Below, piece after piece: positions 1-9,107 of a stretch of DNA of 64,000 nt. The number at the start of each line of letters is the position of its first letter. The first letter of the stretch is position 1. Under the pieces are notes generated by a model that was not told where the DNA came from, did no database searches, and saw only the letters and a list, made by a program, of their open reading frames with translations. Both the position numbers and the translations under genes were made by a program. The stretch comes from Rubrivirga sp046845755 (GTDB taxonomy: Bacteria > Bacteroidota > Rhodothermia > Rhodothermales > Rubricoccaceae), in the NCBI RefSeq assembly GCF_046845755.1, contig NZ_CP177357.1:2046001-2110000 (forward strand), read 5' to 3'.

Positions 1-163
1 ACGAGCAGGGAGGCGGTGGGCATCGGGTCGGTGGGGGGGCACCGCGAAGCTAGGCCGCGCGCCGGACGGCGGGGCGGGCGGGCCGAAGCGGGACGGAGTC
101 GCCACGGTTCTGTGACAGGATGCGCGGCCCCGGTGCGTTCTTCCAACCGACTGACTCCTGCCC

Positions 164-868
164 ATGCGCTTCGTCCTGCTCCTGCTCCTGGCCGCGCCCC
201 TCGCCGCCCAGCCGTCCGCCGACGCCATCGTCGAGGCGTGGCTGGCCGACTGGCGCCTCGTCGCCCGCGGCGTCGACCGCATCGAGGCCGACGAGTCGGC
301 GGTGTGGACGGTCGACGGCCCGCGCGGGGTGCTCGAGGTGGAGGCCGACGGCGTGCTGATCTGGGGCCAGGGCCGGCCGGAGCGCGCGGTCGACCGGCTG
401 GTCGTCGACGGCGAGCGCGTCGACGCGCGGCGAGCGGGTGCGGCGGGCGACCGGTGGCAGCGCGCGTTCGGGCCCGCCAGCCGCGAGGTGCTCCGGCCGC
501 CGGGCCTGCCGGGCCGCCTGATCTCGCGCGGCGAGCCCGTCGAGGCCGCAAACGACACGTACGCGGGGCAGCCCGCCTGGCGCGTCACGTTCGGGCGCGG
601 CGGGCAGGCCTGGTTTACGCGCTCGGCGGCCTCACCCCGGCTGCTGGCGATCCGCATCGAGGGCGAGCGCGAGGGTCGCGGGGGCCGGCGCGGCCGCGGC
701 GGCGAATCGGGCCGCCTTGTGCGCGAGGTCCGCTACGTCCGCGTCCGTGGGCTCGACCTCCCCGCCTCCGCCGACACCCAGTTCACGATCCGCCAGCGGC
801 GGCGGCTGCGGGAGTATTTCGTCACCCTGACGGCGTCGGCGGGCTATTCCCGGCACGTCGTGCGTTAG
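164..868 (+). CDS. Secreted protein of unknown function
   Basis: I do not recognise the family. The 234-residue product starts with a clean signal peptide (MRFVLLLLLAAPLAAQ, cleavage near residue 16), so it should be exported. The body is rich in short beta-prone stretches, with an Arg/Gly-rich patch around residues 165-185. The overall plan (signal peptide, about 200 residues, beta-rich) resembles LolA-like or outer-membrane-lipoprotein-sorting folds, but no diagnostic motif supports that. The start is ATG at 164; larger frames over the region are GC-driven shadows. The next gene is 150 bp downstream on the same strand. Confidence 0.7.
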   Translation: MRFVLLLLLAAPLAAQPSADAIVEAWLADWRLVARGVDRIEADESAVWTVDGPRGVLEVEADGVLIWGQGRPERAVDRLVVDGERVDARRAGAAGDRWQRAFGPASREVLRPPGLPGRLISRGEPVEAANDTYAGQPAWRVTFGRGGQAWFTRSAASPRLLAIRIEGEREGRGGRRGRGGESGRLVREVRYVRVRGLDLPASADTQFTIRQRRRLREYFVTLTASAGYSRHVVR

Positions 869-1018
869 CGCGGACGCCAGTCGTTTGCCTTCAACTCGGG
901 CCGCCCGCGTTTCCCCGAGAGAAGAGGAAACGAGGAGCGGAGGCGTAGGGGGTGCCCTCTTCCCCTCCCCCCTCTGCTCTGATCGCCCCCCCTCCTCTTT
1001 CGTCTTTCCCACGCCTCC

Positions 1019-2743
1019 ATGGCCCTGTCGCTCCCCTACCCAGAGGCCGGCCTGTCGGACGAGGCCGCCGCCGCGCACGCCCTGAACCGGCTGGCGTTCG
1101 GCCCGCGCCCCGGCGAGGTCGCCGACGTCGCGCCGGATGTGGCGGGGTGGATCGAGCGCCAGCTGACAGGCGTCGCCGACCCCGGGCTCGACCGCCGGCT
1201 CGCCGACGTCGACTGGGTGGGGATGCCCGCCGAGGACATCGTCGAAGTCTATGTCACCAACAACACGGCGCTGCGCCGGGCCGTCGCCCGGGGCGAGATG
1301 GCGGCCGGCACCGTCCCGCGCGAGGTGGCCGACGAGCTCCGCGCCTGGATGGAGCGCGAGGGGCTGAAGCCCCAGCGCGTGCTGCGCGACGGGATGGTGA
1401 CGGCCAAGCTGATGCGGGCCGCGCACGGCGAGAACCAGCTCCGCGAGGTGCTGGCGGACCTGTGGTTCAACCACTTCAACGTGTCGGCGCGGGGCCAGCG
1501 GGTCGCGCTCGTGGCGACGTATGAGCGCGACGCGCTCCGCCCCCACCTGCTCGGCCGCTTCCGCGACCTCCTCGGCGCGACGGCCCGGCACCCGGCCATG
1601 CTCTCGTACCTCGACAACGCCAGCTCGCGCGCGCCCGAGGGCACGCCCGTGACGGTCGGCCGCGACAGCCGCCGGGGCGGGCTCAACGAGAACTACGGCC
1701 GCGAGCTCCTGGAGCTCCACACCCTCGGGGTCGACGGCGGGTACACGCAGTCGGACGTGCTGGCCGTCGCGCGCGCGTTCACCGGCTGGACGATCTACCC
1801 GTACCGGGGCCGCGAAGAGGGCATCGACCGCCAGCGCGACGCCGTCGACCGCCTCCTCGACCGGACCGACCACGCCGTGCTCGACGGCCTCTTCCTGTTC
1901 CGCCCCAACTGGCACGACGCCGCCCCGAAGACCGTCCTCGGTCGCCGGCTGCCCGCCGGGCGGGGGATCGAGGACGGCGAGGACGTGCTCGACATTTTGG
2001 CGGCGCACCCCGCGACCGCACGCCACATCGCCCACACGCTGGCCGTCCGGTTCGTGGCCGACGACCCTGACCCCGCGCTCGTCGGCCGCCTGGCGGCCGT
2101 GTTTTCTGAATCCGACGGCGACCTGGGGGCCGTGATGCGGGCGCTCGTCGAGGACCGTGCGTTCTGGGACGCCGCGGCGGCCGGGCCCGACGGCGCGCCG
2201 TCGAAGGTCAAGACGCCGTTCGAGTACCTCGTCAGCGCGGCGCGGGCGACGGGCGCCGAGGTGCGCGGGAGCCGGGGGCTGGCGCGCGCCCTCCTGGAGA
2301 TGGGCGAGCCGATCTACCACGCCGAGCCGCCGACGGGCTTCCCGGACCACGCCGAGGCCTGGGTCAACGCCGGGCTCCTGCTAACGCGCATGAAGCTGGC
2401 CCTGACGCTGGCGGCCGGCGACCTGCCCGGCGCCCGCCCCGACCTCGACGCGCTCACGGACGGCCGCCAGCCGGAGTCGGTCGACGCCGCCCTCCGCACC
2501 TACGTCGAGTCGCTCCTGCCCGGCCGCGACGCATCGCCCACGATCGCGCTCTTGAAGCCGATCGTCCACGAGCCCGCCTTTGCGCGCCGGCTCGCCGAGG
2601 CCGCTGAGCCCGAGGCCGCGATGCCGGACCTCGACGACGACGGCGTCTTCGCCGACCGCGACGCCGCCCCCCCCTCGGCCCGGGACACGGCCGCGTTCGT
2701 CGTCGGCGTCGTGCTCGGGTCCCCCGCCTTCCAGCGCCAGTAG
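1019..2743 (+). CDS. DUF1800 family protein
   Basis: The 574-residue protein matches the DUF1800 family: an N-terminal AHALNRLAFGPRPGE segment, the LWFNHFNV motif near residue 155, the NENYGRELLELHTLGV signature near residue 220, and a GWTIYP segment after it. The biochemical role of the family is unsettled; it is almost always encoded beside a DUF1501 protein, as here (2 bp to the next start). The start is ATG at 1019 after a C/T-rich leader with no Shine-Dalgarno. No signal peptide is obvious, while its DUF1501 partner carries a Tat signal. Export as a complex with the partner is possible but is inference. Confidence 0.93.
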   Translation: MALSLPYPEAGLSDEAAAAHALNRLAFGPRPGEVADVAPDVAGWIERQLTGVADPGLDRRLADVDWVGMPAEDIVEVYVTNNTALRRAVARGEMAAGTVPREVADELRAWMEREGLKPQRVLRDGMVTAKLMRAAHGENQLREVLADLWFNHFNVSARGQRVALVATYERDALRPHLLGRFRDLLGATARHPAMLSYLDNASSRAPEGTPVTVGRDSRRGGLNENYGRELLELHTLGVDGGYTQSDVLAVARAFTGWTIYPYRGREEGIDRQRDAVDRLLDRTDHAVLDGLFLFRPNWHDAAPKTVLGRRLPAGRGIEDGEDVLDILAAHPATARHIAHTLAVRFVADDPDPALVGRLAAVFSESDGDLGAVMRALVEDRAFWDAAAAGPDGAPSKVKTPFEYLVSAARATGAEVRGSRGLARALLEMGEPIYHAEPPTGFPDHAEAWVNAGLLLTRMKLALTLAAGDLPGARPDLDALTDGRQPESVDAALRTYVESLLPGRDASPTIALLKPIVHEPAFARRLAEAAEPEAAMPDLDDDGVFADRDAAPPSARDTAAFVVGVVLGSPAFQRQ

Positions 2744-2745
2744 CC

Positions 2746-3981
2746 ATGATGTCCCGTCGCGCATTCCTGACCGCCGGAGGGCTCACCGTCGTCGCCGCGG
2801 GCGTCGGCGGCGTCCCCTCGTTCCTCACCCGCGCCGCCGCGTCGACGCCGCAGGGCGTGTTCCGGCGCCGCAAGGTGCTCGTGACCGTCTTCCAGCGCGG
2901 CGCCATGGACGGGCTCGCGGCCGTCCAGCCCATCGCCGACCCGATGCTGCAGCGCCTGCGCCCGACGCTGTCGCTCGGCGCGAGCGACCTCGTCGACCTC
3001 GACGGGCGCAACGGGCTGCACCCGGCGCTCTCCCCGCTGGCGCCGTATTTCCGCGAGGGGCGGCTGGGGATCGTCCACGGCGCCGGCTCGCCGGTCGCCA
3101 CGCGCTCGCACTTCGACGCGCAGGACTTCATGGAGACCGGCCGGCCCGGCGACAAGTCGGCCGAGACGGGCTGGCTCAACCGGGCGACCGGGCTGCTCGG
3201 CCACGAGCCCGAGACGCCGTTCCAGGCCGTCGCGCTCACGCCCCAGCTCCCGCTCTCGCTCCGCGGCCCCGCGCCGACACTCGCGATCGCGCGGCTCGAC
3301 GACTTCGGCATCACCGGGACGGGCAGTCTGGCGGCCGGCGAGACGCTGGAGGCGCTCTACGCGCAGACGACGGCCGACCTCCTCTCGACCTCGGGCAGCG
3401 AAGGCTTGGACGCGGCGCGGCTGCTCGAAGAGGCCCGGCTGGGGCAGTACACGCCCGCGAACGGCGCCGAGTACCCGCGCTCCGAACTCGGCGAGAGCCT
3501 GCGCCAGATCGCCCAGCTCATCAAGGCGGACGTCGGGCTGGAGGTCGCCTTCGCGGAGGCGGGCGGATGGGACACGCACGCGCGCCAGGGCGCGGCGCGC
3601 GGCTCGTTCGCCCGGCGCGCGGAGGACCTCGCGCAGAGCCTCGCCGCGTTCTGGACCGACATCGCCGCCCACCACGACGACGTGACCGTGCTCACGATGA
3701 CCGAGTTCGGCCGGACGGTCGCCGAGAACGGGACCGGCGGGACCGACCACGGCCGCGCCTCGGCCATGTTCGTGCTCGGGAATGACGTGCGCGGCGGCGA
3801 GGTCCACGGCGCCCCGCTCGTGCTCGACCCCGACGCGCTCGAGGACGGCCGCGACCTCCCCGTCACGACCGACTTCCGGTCGCTCTTCGCGGGCGTCGCG
3901 GGCGGCCACCTCGGGATCGCGACCGGCGAGGCTCTCTTCCCCGGCTGGTCCGGCACACCGCTCGACATCGTGCGGGGCTGA
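2746..3981 (+). CDS. DUF1501 family protein with Tat signal
   Basis: The 411-residue DUF1501 protein belongs to the alkaline-phosphatase/sulfatase-like superfamily. It begins with a twin-arginine signal (MSRRAFLTAGG then a hydrophobic stretch), so it is probably exported folded; a TatA gene lies at 27.6 kb. Family marks include VFQRGAMDGLAAV near residue 50, HFDAQDFMETG near residue 125, GWDTHARQG near residue 275 and MTEFGRTVAENGTGGTDHG near residue 320, where His/Asp/Glu residues probably bind metal. ATG occurs at 2746 and 2749; either gives the same signal. It forms an operon with the DUF1800 gene. The substrate is unknown. Confidence 0.94.
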   Translation: MMSRRAFLTAGGLTVVAAGVGGVPSFLTRAAASTPQGVFRRRKVLVTVFQRGAMDGLAAVQPIADPMLQRLRPTLSLGASDLVDLDGRNGLHPALSPLAPYFREGRLGIVHGAGSPVATRSHFDAQDFMETGRPGDKSAETGWLNRATGLLGHEPETPFQAVALTPQLPLSLRGPAPTLAIARLDDFGITGTGSLAAGETLEALYAQTTADLLSTSGSEGLDAARLLEEARLGQYTPANGAEYPRSELGESLRQIAQLIKADVGLEVAFAEAGGWDTHARQGAARGSFARRAEDLAQSLAAFWTDIAAHHDDVTVLTMTEFGRTVAENGTGGTDHGRASAMFVLGNDVRGGEVHGAPLVLDPDALEDGRDLPVTTDFRSLFAGVAGGHLGIATGEALFPGWSGTPLDIVRG

Positions 3982-3994
3982 CTTGCTGGCGGGT

Positions 3995-4168
3995 CGCTCG
4001 CCAGACCCCCCGTCCGCGCAGCGCCCAGGCGCCAGCGCCTGCGCCAGCATCAGAGCGGTGCTGCCCTGTTGGTACGACGCCGCGCAGACTGTCCCCCTAG
4101 CCAAGGGGGACAGCCAGGCCGAGCGCTGAGCGCAGCGATGCGCGGGCTGGCGGGGGGTCTGCTGAGCG
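3995..4168. repeat. Composite palindromic intergenic element
   Basis: The gap between the convergent DUF1501 and hisI genes is dominated by nested inverted repeats. Outer arms at 3995-4020 and 4139-4168 share the core CAGACCCCCCG and its complement. Inside is a perfect 10-bp hairpin (CTGTCCCCCT at 4089-4098, AGGGGGACAG at 4104-4113, 5-nt loop). The transcript would fold strongly on either strand. It could act as a bidirectional terminator, although there is no T-run, or be a member of a dispersed repeat family. Confidence 0.6.
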
Positions 4169-4202
4169 GGCCGCTGGAACCGAACTCCTTCCTATCCTCC
4201 CG

Positions 4203-4592
4203 CTACTTGTAGACCGAGTCCGCGTCGAAGACCGGGGTGCCGACCGTCTCCAGCGCACCGTCCTCGACCTTGCGGTAGAAGCAGGTCCGGTGGCCGGTGT
4301 GGCAGGCGGCGCCGCCGACCTGCTCGATCCGGAACAGCAGCGCGTCGCCGTCGCAGTCGATGTGGGCCGACTTGACGTTCTGGACGTTGCCCGAGGTCTC
4401 GCCCTTGACCCAGACCTTCTGGCGCGAGCGGCTCCAGTACGTCATCACGCCCGTCTCGAGCGTCTGCTGGAGGGTCGCGCGGTTCATGTACGCGAGCATG
4501 AGCACGTCGCCGGTGGCGTCGTCCTGGGCGATCGCGGCGACCAAGCCGTTGTCGTCGAATTTGGCGGCGTCGAGAAGGGGCTGGAGGTTCAT
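4203..4592 (-). CDS. hisI: Phosphoribosyl-AMP cyclohydrolase
   Basis: The protein opens the purine ring of phosphoribosyl-AMP in histidine biosynthesis. It has 129 residues, normal for the stand-alone cyclohydrolase without a HisE domain. Visible signatures are YWSRSRQKVWVKGETSGN near residues 52-69, DCDGDALL (the Mg/Zn-binding Asp and Cys residues) and CHTGHRTCFYR, which supplies the other two zinc cysteines. The start is ATG at 4592 (MNLQPLLD); the upstream in-frame extension is low-complexity and not credible. No other his gene is in the window. It is divergent from the Ig-like lipoprotein gene. Confidence 0.95.
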   Translation of the reverse strand: MNLQPLLDAAKFDDNGLVAAIAQDDATGDVLMLAYMNRATLQQTLETGVMTYWSRSRQKVWVKGETSGNVQNVKSAHIDCDGDALLFRIEQVGGAACHTGHRTCFYRKVEDGALETVGTPVFDADSVYK

Positions 4593-4743
4593 GGAGGCGG
4601 GGGGTCTGAAAGCGAGGTGTGGGGTCCGAAGTTGAAGCGCGACGGCCGCCAGCGTTTCCCCCCGGCGCCAAATCTGCCCGTTCCTCATTCCCCGCCCCTC
4701 GTTCCCCGGGGACACCGGGCGCCGCTGTGCCGTTCTTCCGCCC

Positions 4744-6321
4744 GTGCGCCGACTCCTGCCCCTGCTCCTGGTCGCCCTCGCGGGCTGCGCCACGCCCGCC
4801 GCCCCGACGGGCGGGCCCGCGGACTCGACGCCGCCGACGCTCGTCGCCTCGCTCCCGGCCCGGGGCGCGACAAATGTGACCGACCGAACGGTCCGGCTGG
4901 CGTTCTCGGAGCGCCTGCAGCCCGCCGCCGCGAGCGCCGTCACCATCACGCCCGTCGGCGACGCGCGGCCCCAGATCTCGGTCCGGGCCGACGAGGTCGA
5001 GATCCGCTTGCCCGAGCTGCGCGACTCGACGACGTACGTCGTCACCATCGGGACGGAGTTTGCCGACCAGCGCGGCGTCCGCATCCGCGCCCCGATCACG
5101 CTCGCGTTCTCGACCGGCAACACGATCGACGGCGGGGCGATTGCAGGATCCGTCCGCACGCCCGACGGCGCCGCCGCGCCCGGGCTCGACGTGTGGGCCT
5201 TCGCGCTCGCCGACTCGGCCGCGACGCCGACCCTCGACGGTGCGCCCGACTACCGGACCGAGACCGGCGCCGACGGCGCCTTCCGCCTCGACTACCTCCG
5301 CCCCGGCCCCTACTTCGTCGCCGCCGTCGACGACCGCAATCAGAGCGGCCGCGCCGACGCGGGCGAGCGGTTTGCCGCCCCGCCCCGCGCCGTCGTCCGC
5401 GCCGACACGACGGATGCGCCCCCGCTGGCGCTCATCGTGACCGCGCTCGACTCGATCCCTCCGGTCGCCCAGCGAGCGAGAGCGCTGTCCGACCGCCGCG
5501 TCGCCGTCCGGTTTTCGGAAGCCGTGACGCTCGTGGACCGCAGCGCGCTCGCGATCGCTGACTCCGCGAGTGGCGCCGCGCTCCCGGCGACCGTGTACCA
5601 GACGCCCGAGGCACCCTTCGAGATCGTCGCCGTCACCGCGAGCGCGATGAGTGGCCGCGTGGTCGTGAGCGGGACGGGCGTCGTGGCCGACTCGGCCGGG
5701 CTGGCGGCCGCGCCGTTCCGCTTCGTCGTCGATCCCCCGGCGCGAGCCGACACGGCGCAAGCCCGCGTCGTCGGGTTCGTCCCGGCCCGACGCGACTCGG
5801 TCGTCACGCTGCGGCCGGGCGAGGCCGCAGGCGTCCGGTTCGCGGTCCCACCCTCGCCCGGCGTCGTCGCCGGGCTGGCGGTGATGCGCGGCGGCGAGCG
5901 GGTTTTGGCCACGTTCGAGACGTCCGACGGCGTCACCTTCACCGTCGACTCGCTGGCGGGCGCCTTCCGGCTCGTCGCGCCGAGCGGCGACTCGACGCGC
6001 GCGCAGGCCTTCGCCGTCCCGGCCGCCAGCGAGACCGGCGGCCTCGTCGGTCGCGTCACCGCCTACGGCCCCGTCGTGATTGAAGCGACGCCCGAGGTGG
6101 GTCCTCCGATCGTCGTGCGCGCGAACGCCGATGGCACGTTTGCCATCTCGGGCCTGCTGCCCGGCTCGGTCGCCCTCCGCGCTTTTGTCGACCGCGACGG
6201 CGACGGGCGGTGGAGCGGCGGCCGGCTCCGTCCGTACCTCGCCCCCGAGCCCCTCGTCGTCCTGCCCCCCGCGACGGTCCGGGCGCGGTGGGAGACCGAG
6301 ATCGACCCCGTGACGCTGTGA
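4744..6321 (+). CDS. Ig-like domain lipoprotein
   Basis: The 525-residue lipoprotein has the lipobox LLVALAGC (Cys at about 15), followed by the TPPTLVASLPARGATNV opening typical of the Bacteroidota family with an N-terminal Big_5 (bacterial Ig-like) domain. Near residue 135 a carboxypeptidase-regulatory-like segment begins (AGSVRTPDG to YFVAAVDDRNQSGRAD), and a second similar module with a DRDGDGRWSGG loop lies near the C-terminus. It is probably an outer-membrane or periplasmic surface protein of unknown function. The start is GTG at 4744. The stop overlaps the next gene's GTG by GTGA, so the two are probably cotranscribed. Confidence 0.88.
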   Translation: MRRLLPLLLVALAGCATPAAPTGGPADSTPPTLVASLPARGATNVTDRTVRLAFSERLQPAAASAVTITPVGDARPQISVRADEVEIRLPELRDSTTYVVTIGTEFADQRGVRIRAPITLAFSTGNTIDGGAIAGSVRTPDGAAAPGLDVWAFALADSAATPTLDGAPDYRTETGADGAFRLDYLRPGPYFVAAVDDRNQSGRADAGERFAAPPRAVVRADTTDAPPLALIVTALDSIPPVAQRARALSDRRVAVRFSEAVTLVDRSALAIADSASGAALPATVYQTPEAPFEIVAVTASAMSGRVVVSGTGVVADSAGLAAAPFRFVVDPPARADTAQARVVGFVPARRDSVVTLRPGEAAGVRFAVPPSPGVVAGLAVMRGGERVLATFETSDGVTFTVDSLAGAFRLVAPSGDSTRAQAFAVPAASETGGLVGRVTAYGPVVIEATPEVGPPIVVRANADGTFAISGLLPGSVALRAFVDRDGDGRWSGGRLRPYLAPEPLVVLPPATVRARWETEIDPVTL

Positions 6322-7862
6322 CCGACACCCTCCCCCTCGTCTCGGCCGGCGCCATGCGCGCCGCCGACCGCGCCGCCATCGACGACTGGGGCATCCCCGG
6401 GCGCGTGCTCATGGAGACCGCTGGGCGAGAGGCCGCGCGCGTGATCGCCGAGCGGTTCGAGATCGCCGACGGCCACGTCACCGTCCTCGTCGGGACCGGC
6501 AACAACGGGGGCGACGGGCTCGTGGTCGCCCGGGTGCTCGCGGACCGCGGCGCGCACGTCCGGGCTCTCGTGCTCCCCGGCGACGGCACGCTCGACCGGG
6601 CGGCGAACCTCGCCCTGCTCGACCGGCTGGCGGGGGCGTCGGACCGTATCGAGGTCGTCCGGTACGACACGATCGGGCAGGCGGCCAACGCCCCGGCGGA
6701 TCTCGTGGTCGACGCCCTCCTCGGCATCGGCGCCAGCGGCCCGCTGCGCGAGCCGGCCGCGACGCTGTGCGCGTGGGCCGACCGCCAGCCCGCCCCGGTC
6801 GTCGCCATCGACGTGCCCTCGGGCTTGGACGCCACGACCGGCCGCGCCGCCGACGGGACGCCGACCGCTGCGCTCACCGTCACGTTCGGCGCCGTCAAGA
6901 CCGGGCTGCGGACCGGGGACGGGCCCCGGCTCGCGGGCGACGTGGTGAGCGTCGAGATCGGGATCCCGGCGTCGGAGCTTCGCGAGCGTGCGACGGCGTT
7001 CGAGGTATCGCGCGAGCTTGCGGGACGTTGGCTACCGGTCCGCGCGCCCGACGCGCACAAGTACACGGCCGGACGCGTGCTGGCGGTCGTCGGGAGCCGC
7101 CACTTTACGGGCGCCGCCGTGCTCTCGACCGCCGCCGCGTACCGCGCCGGCGCCGGCGCCGTCGTCGCCGTCGTGCCCGCCTCGGCGCGCGAGACGGTCG
7201 ACCGGGCGACGGCCGAGGTGATGGTGGAGGCCGCGCCGGAGACGCTGACGGGCGGGCTCGCGGCCGACGCGGGTGCGATCCTGGAACGCGCCGCGAGCGC
7301 CGACGCCGTGCTCGTCGGGTGCGGGCTCGGGCGCGAGCCGGAGACGCTCGCGCTCGTCCGCGACCTCGTCGCCCGCGTCGAGGCGCCGCTCGTGCTCGAC
7401 GCCGACGGGCTCGCGGCGTTCGCCGGAAACGCGGATGGCCTGCGCCAGCGGTCGGCGCCCCTCGTGCTGACGCCCCACCTCGGCGAGCTCCGCCGCCTGC
7501 TCGGAGACGACGACTTCGACCCCGACGACCGCTTGTCGACCGCGCAGGCGCTTGCGGCACAGTGGGGAGCGACGCTCGTGCTCAAGGGGATGCCGAGCGC
7601 CGTCGGGCGGCCGGACGGGGCCCCGCTCCTCGGCCCGCCCGGCATCCCAGCCCTCGCGACGGCCGGCACGGGCGACACCCTCGCGGGCGCCATCGCGGGC
7701 CTGCTGGCTCAAGGGCTCGCGCCCGACCGGGCGGCCGTGTGCGGGTTGTGGCTCGGCGCCGAGGCCGCCCGGCTGTGGACCGCCGAGCACGGCGCCGCTG
7801 GTCTCCTCGCCTCCGACATCGTGGCTCGGCTCCCCGATGCTGCCAACGCCTTGCGCTCGTGA
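6318..7862 (+). CDS. nnr: Bifunctional NAD(P)HX epimerase/dehydratase
   Basis: This repairs hydrated NAD(P)H in two steps: the N-terminal YjeF_N domain epimerises NAD(P)HX and the C-terminal domain dehydrates it with ADP or ATP. The 514-residue length fits the fused bacterial form. Seen: GTGNNGGDGLVVAR near residue 60, DALLGIGASGPLREP near 135 and DVPSGLDATTGR near 165 in the epimerase half; HKYTAGRVLAVVGS near 240, LTPHLGELRRLL near 390 and AGTGDTLAGAIAGLLAQG near 450 in the kinase-like half. The GTG start at 6318 is fixed by a GTGA overlap with the upstream stop; a second GTGA overlap joins the VanZ gene downstream. Confidence 0.95.
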   Translation: MTDTLPLVSAGAMRAADRAAIDDWGIPGRVLMETAGREAARVIAERFEIADGHVTVLVGTGNNGGDGLVVARVLADRGAHVRALVLPGDGTLDRAANLALLDRLAGASDRIEVVRYDTIGQAANAPADLVVDALLGIGASGPLREPAATLCAWADRQPAPVVAIDVPSGLDATTGRAADGTPTAALTVTFGAVKTGLRTGDGPRLAGDVVSVEIGIPASELRERATAFEVSRELAGRWLPVRAPDAHKYTAGRVLAVVGSRHFTGAAVLSTAAAYRAGAGAVVAVVPASARETVDRATAEVMVEAAPETLTGGLAADAGAILERAASADAVLVGCGLGREPETLALVRDLVARVEAPLVLDADGLAAFAGNADGLRQRSAPLVLTPHLGELRRLLGDDDFDPDDRLSTAQALAAQWGATLVLKGMPSAVGRPDGAPLLGPPGIPALATAGTGDTLAGAIAGLLAQGLAPDRAAVCGLWLGAEAARLWTAEHGAAGLLASDIVARLPDAANALRS

Positions 7863-8209
7863 AGCCGCTCACCCTTGCTGTCCTGTGGACGGTGCTCGTG
7901 GTCGTGGGCCTGTCGATCCCCGGCGAGGCCGTGCCTCCGCGCGAGATGCTGCCGTTCGCGGCCGACAAGTGGGTCCACGCCGGAATGTTTCTGGGCATCG
8001 GGGCCCTCTGGCTCCAGGCCCTGCCCGGGCGGACGTGGGCCGTTCTCGTCGGGGGACTCGTCTTCGCCGTCGCCTCCGAGATCTGGCAGTCGATCCCGAT
8101 GATCGGCCGGTATTCGGACCCCCTCGATGTCGCCGCCGACGCCGTCGGGCTGGTCGTCGGCGTGGCGCTGGCGGCCTGGCTGGCCCGGCGCGCGAGCAAC
8201 GATCGGTAG
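7859..8209 (+). CDS. VanZ-like family membrane protein
   Basis: The 116-residue integral membrane protein has about four hydrophobic segments, and its ADKWVHAGMFLGIGALW and SEIWQSIPMIGRYSDPLDVAADAVG segments are typical of the VanZ-like family. VanZ confers low-level teicoplanin resistance in enterococci, but the general role of these short homologues is unknown. The GTG start at 7859 overlaps the nnr stop by GTGA. No van genes are nearby, so glycopeptide resistance should not be inferred. Confidence 0.88.
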   Translation: MKPLTLAVLWTVLVVVGLSIPGEAVPPREMLPFAADKWVHAGMFLGIGALWLQALPGRTWAVLVGGLVFAVASEIWQSIPMIGRYSDPLDVAADAVGLVVGVALAAWLARRASNDR

Positions 8210-8247
8210 GGATCGGTGTCTGGAAGGGACCCCACTCCCTCCCTGCC

Positions 8248-8955
8248 ATGCCGCTCCGGAAAGCCCCCGCCGCCGACCTCCGCCGCCGCCAGCCGCTCCA
8301 CGCGCTGATCGGGTCGGCGCTCGCGCTGGCCGTCGTGATCGCCGCGTTCACGGTCCCCGTCCGCGCCTCCGCCGACGGCGCCAGCTTTGTCGAGACCGCC
8401 GTGCCACTCGAACTGGATGTGGTCCCCCCGACAGATCAGTCCACCCCGCCGCCTCCCCCGCCGCCCGCGCCTCCGCCGCCCGTCGAGGTGCCGGACGAGG
8501 TGACGGTCGAGGACATCGTGGACGAGCTGGTGTTCGACCCGATGGAGGAGGTCGCCCCGCCGCCCGGCCCGCCCGTGCCGCCGGCGCCGCCCGTCTTCGA
8601 CGCGACGCCCCCGATTCCGCCGCCGCCGACCCCAACCGTCGAGGACACCCCCGACGAGGTGTTCATCGTCGCTGAGGTCCAGCCCGTGCTGATCGACGGG
8701 ATCGGCGAGCTGCAGAGCCGTGTGGAGTACCCCGAGTTCGCACGCCGCGCGGGGATCGAGGGCCAGGTCGTCGTCCAGTTCGTCGTCGACGAGCGGGGCA
8801 ACGTGGTCGACCCGGTCGCCGTGCGGTCGCCGAACGAGCTCCTCTCGGAGGCGGCCATCGAGGCCGTCCGCGAGAGCCGGTTCACCCCGGGCCAGCAGCG
8901 CGGCCGCCCCGTCAAGGTGCGATTCTCTGTCCCGGTGACGTTTCGGCTGAGGTGA
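8248..8955 (+). CDS. TonB family energy-transducing protein (copy 1)
   Basis: The 235-residue TonB-like protein would transmit the inner-membrane proton-motive force to outer-membrane receptors. It has one N-terminal membrane anchor (about residues 20-38), a Pro-rich periplasmic linker with acidic patches (about 65-145), and a C-terminal TonB_C domain (about 150-235, containing YPEFARRAGIEGQVVVQF and ending VPVTFRLR). The start is ATG at 8248. The next gene is a paralogue of identical length whose TonB_C domain is almost identical at DNA level. No ExbB/ExbD genes or TonB-dependent receptors are in the window. Confidence 0.93.
   Translation: MPLRKAPAADLRRRQPLHALIGSALALAVVIAAFTVPVRASADGASFVETAVPLELDVVPPTDQSTPPPPPPPAPPPPVEVPDEVTVEDIVDELVFDPMEEVAPPPGPPVPPAPPVFDATPPIPPPPTPTVEDTPDEVFIVAEVQPVLIDGIGELQSRVEYPEFARRAGIEGQVVVQFVVDERGNVVDPVAVRSPNELLSEAAIEAVRESRFTPGQQRGRPVKVRFSVPVTFRLR
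8717..8921 (+). repeat. Direct repeat copy 1 (TonB C-terminal domain)
   Basis: This 205-bp segment is repeated at 9577-9781 (offset 860 bp) with a single difference seen, G at 8860 against A at 9720. It covers most of the TonB_C domain. Identity ends abruptly on both sides, including at synonymous positions, which indicates recent gene conversion between the tandem copies. Confidence 0.92.
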
Positions 8956-9063
8956 GCGCGCGCCGCAGCAACTTTCGGCCGCGCCGCGTGTCTTGTGCGC
9001 GCAGGCCCTTCGCTGCCCCTCCCTGAAATCTCCCCGCCCCTCGCACTGAGCCTCGGGCGTCCC

Positions 9064-9070
9064 TAGATTG
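9064..9070 (+). promoter_or_regulatory. Candidate -7 promoter element for the second tonB
   Basis: TAGATTG lies 38 bp before the ATG at 9108 and is followed by a C/T-rich leader. It matches the TAnnTT core of the Bacteroidota -7 consensus (TAnnTTTG). No clear -33 TTTG is seen at the expected spacing. The same hexamer type precedes several other genes here. Confidence 0.4.
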
Positions 9071-9107
9071 GGAATCGGCCCCCGGGCCCTCCTCTCTCCC
9101 CCTCGAC

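Noticed and set aside
1..23. Possible start of a minus-strand gene (ATG at 23, reading MPTASLLV) cut by the window edge
   Set aside because: Only seven codons are visible, so no real support exists.
16..948. A 310-residue plus-strand frame overlapping the first secreted-protein gene
   Set aside because: The overlapping 234-residue frame has a proper signal peptide; this one is Arg/Gly/Ala-rich shadow.
7859..8209. VanZ similarity as glycopeptide resistance
   Set aside because: VanZ-like proteins are common and no other van genes are present.
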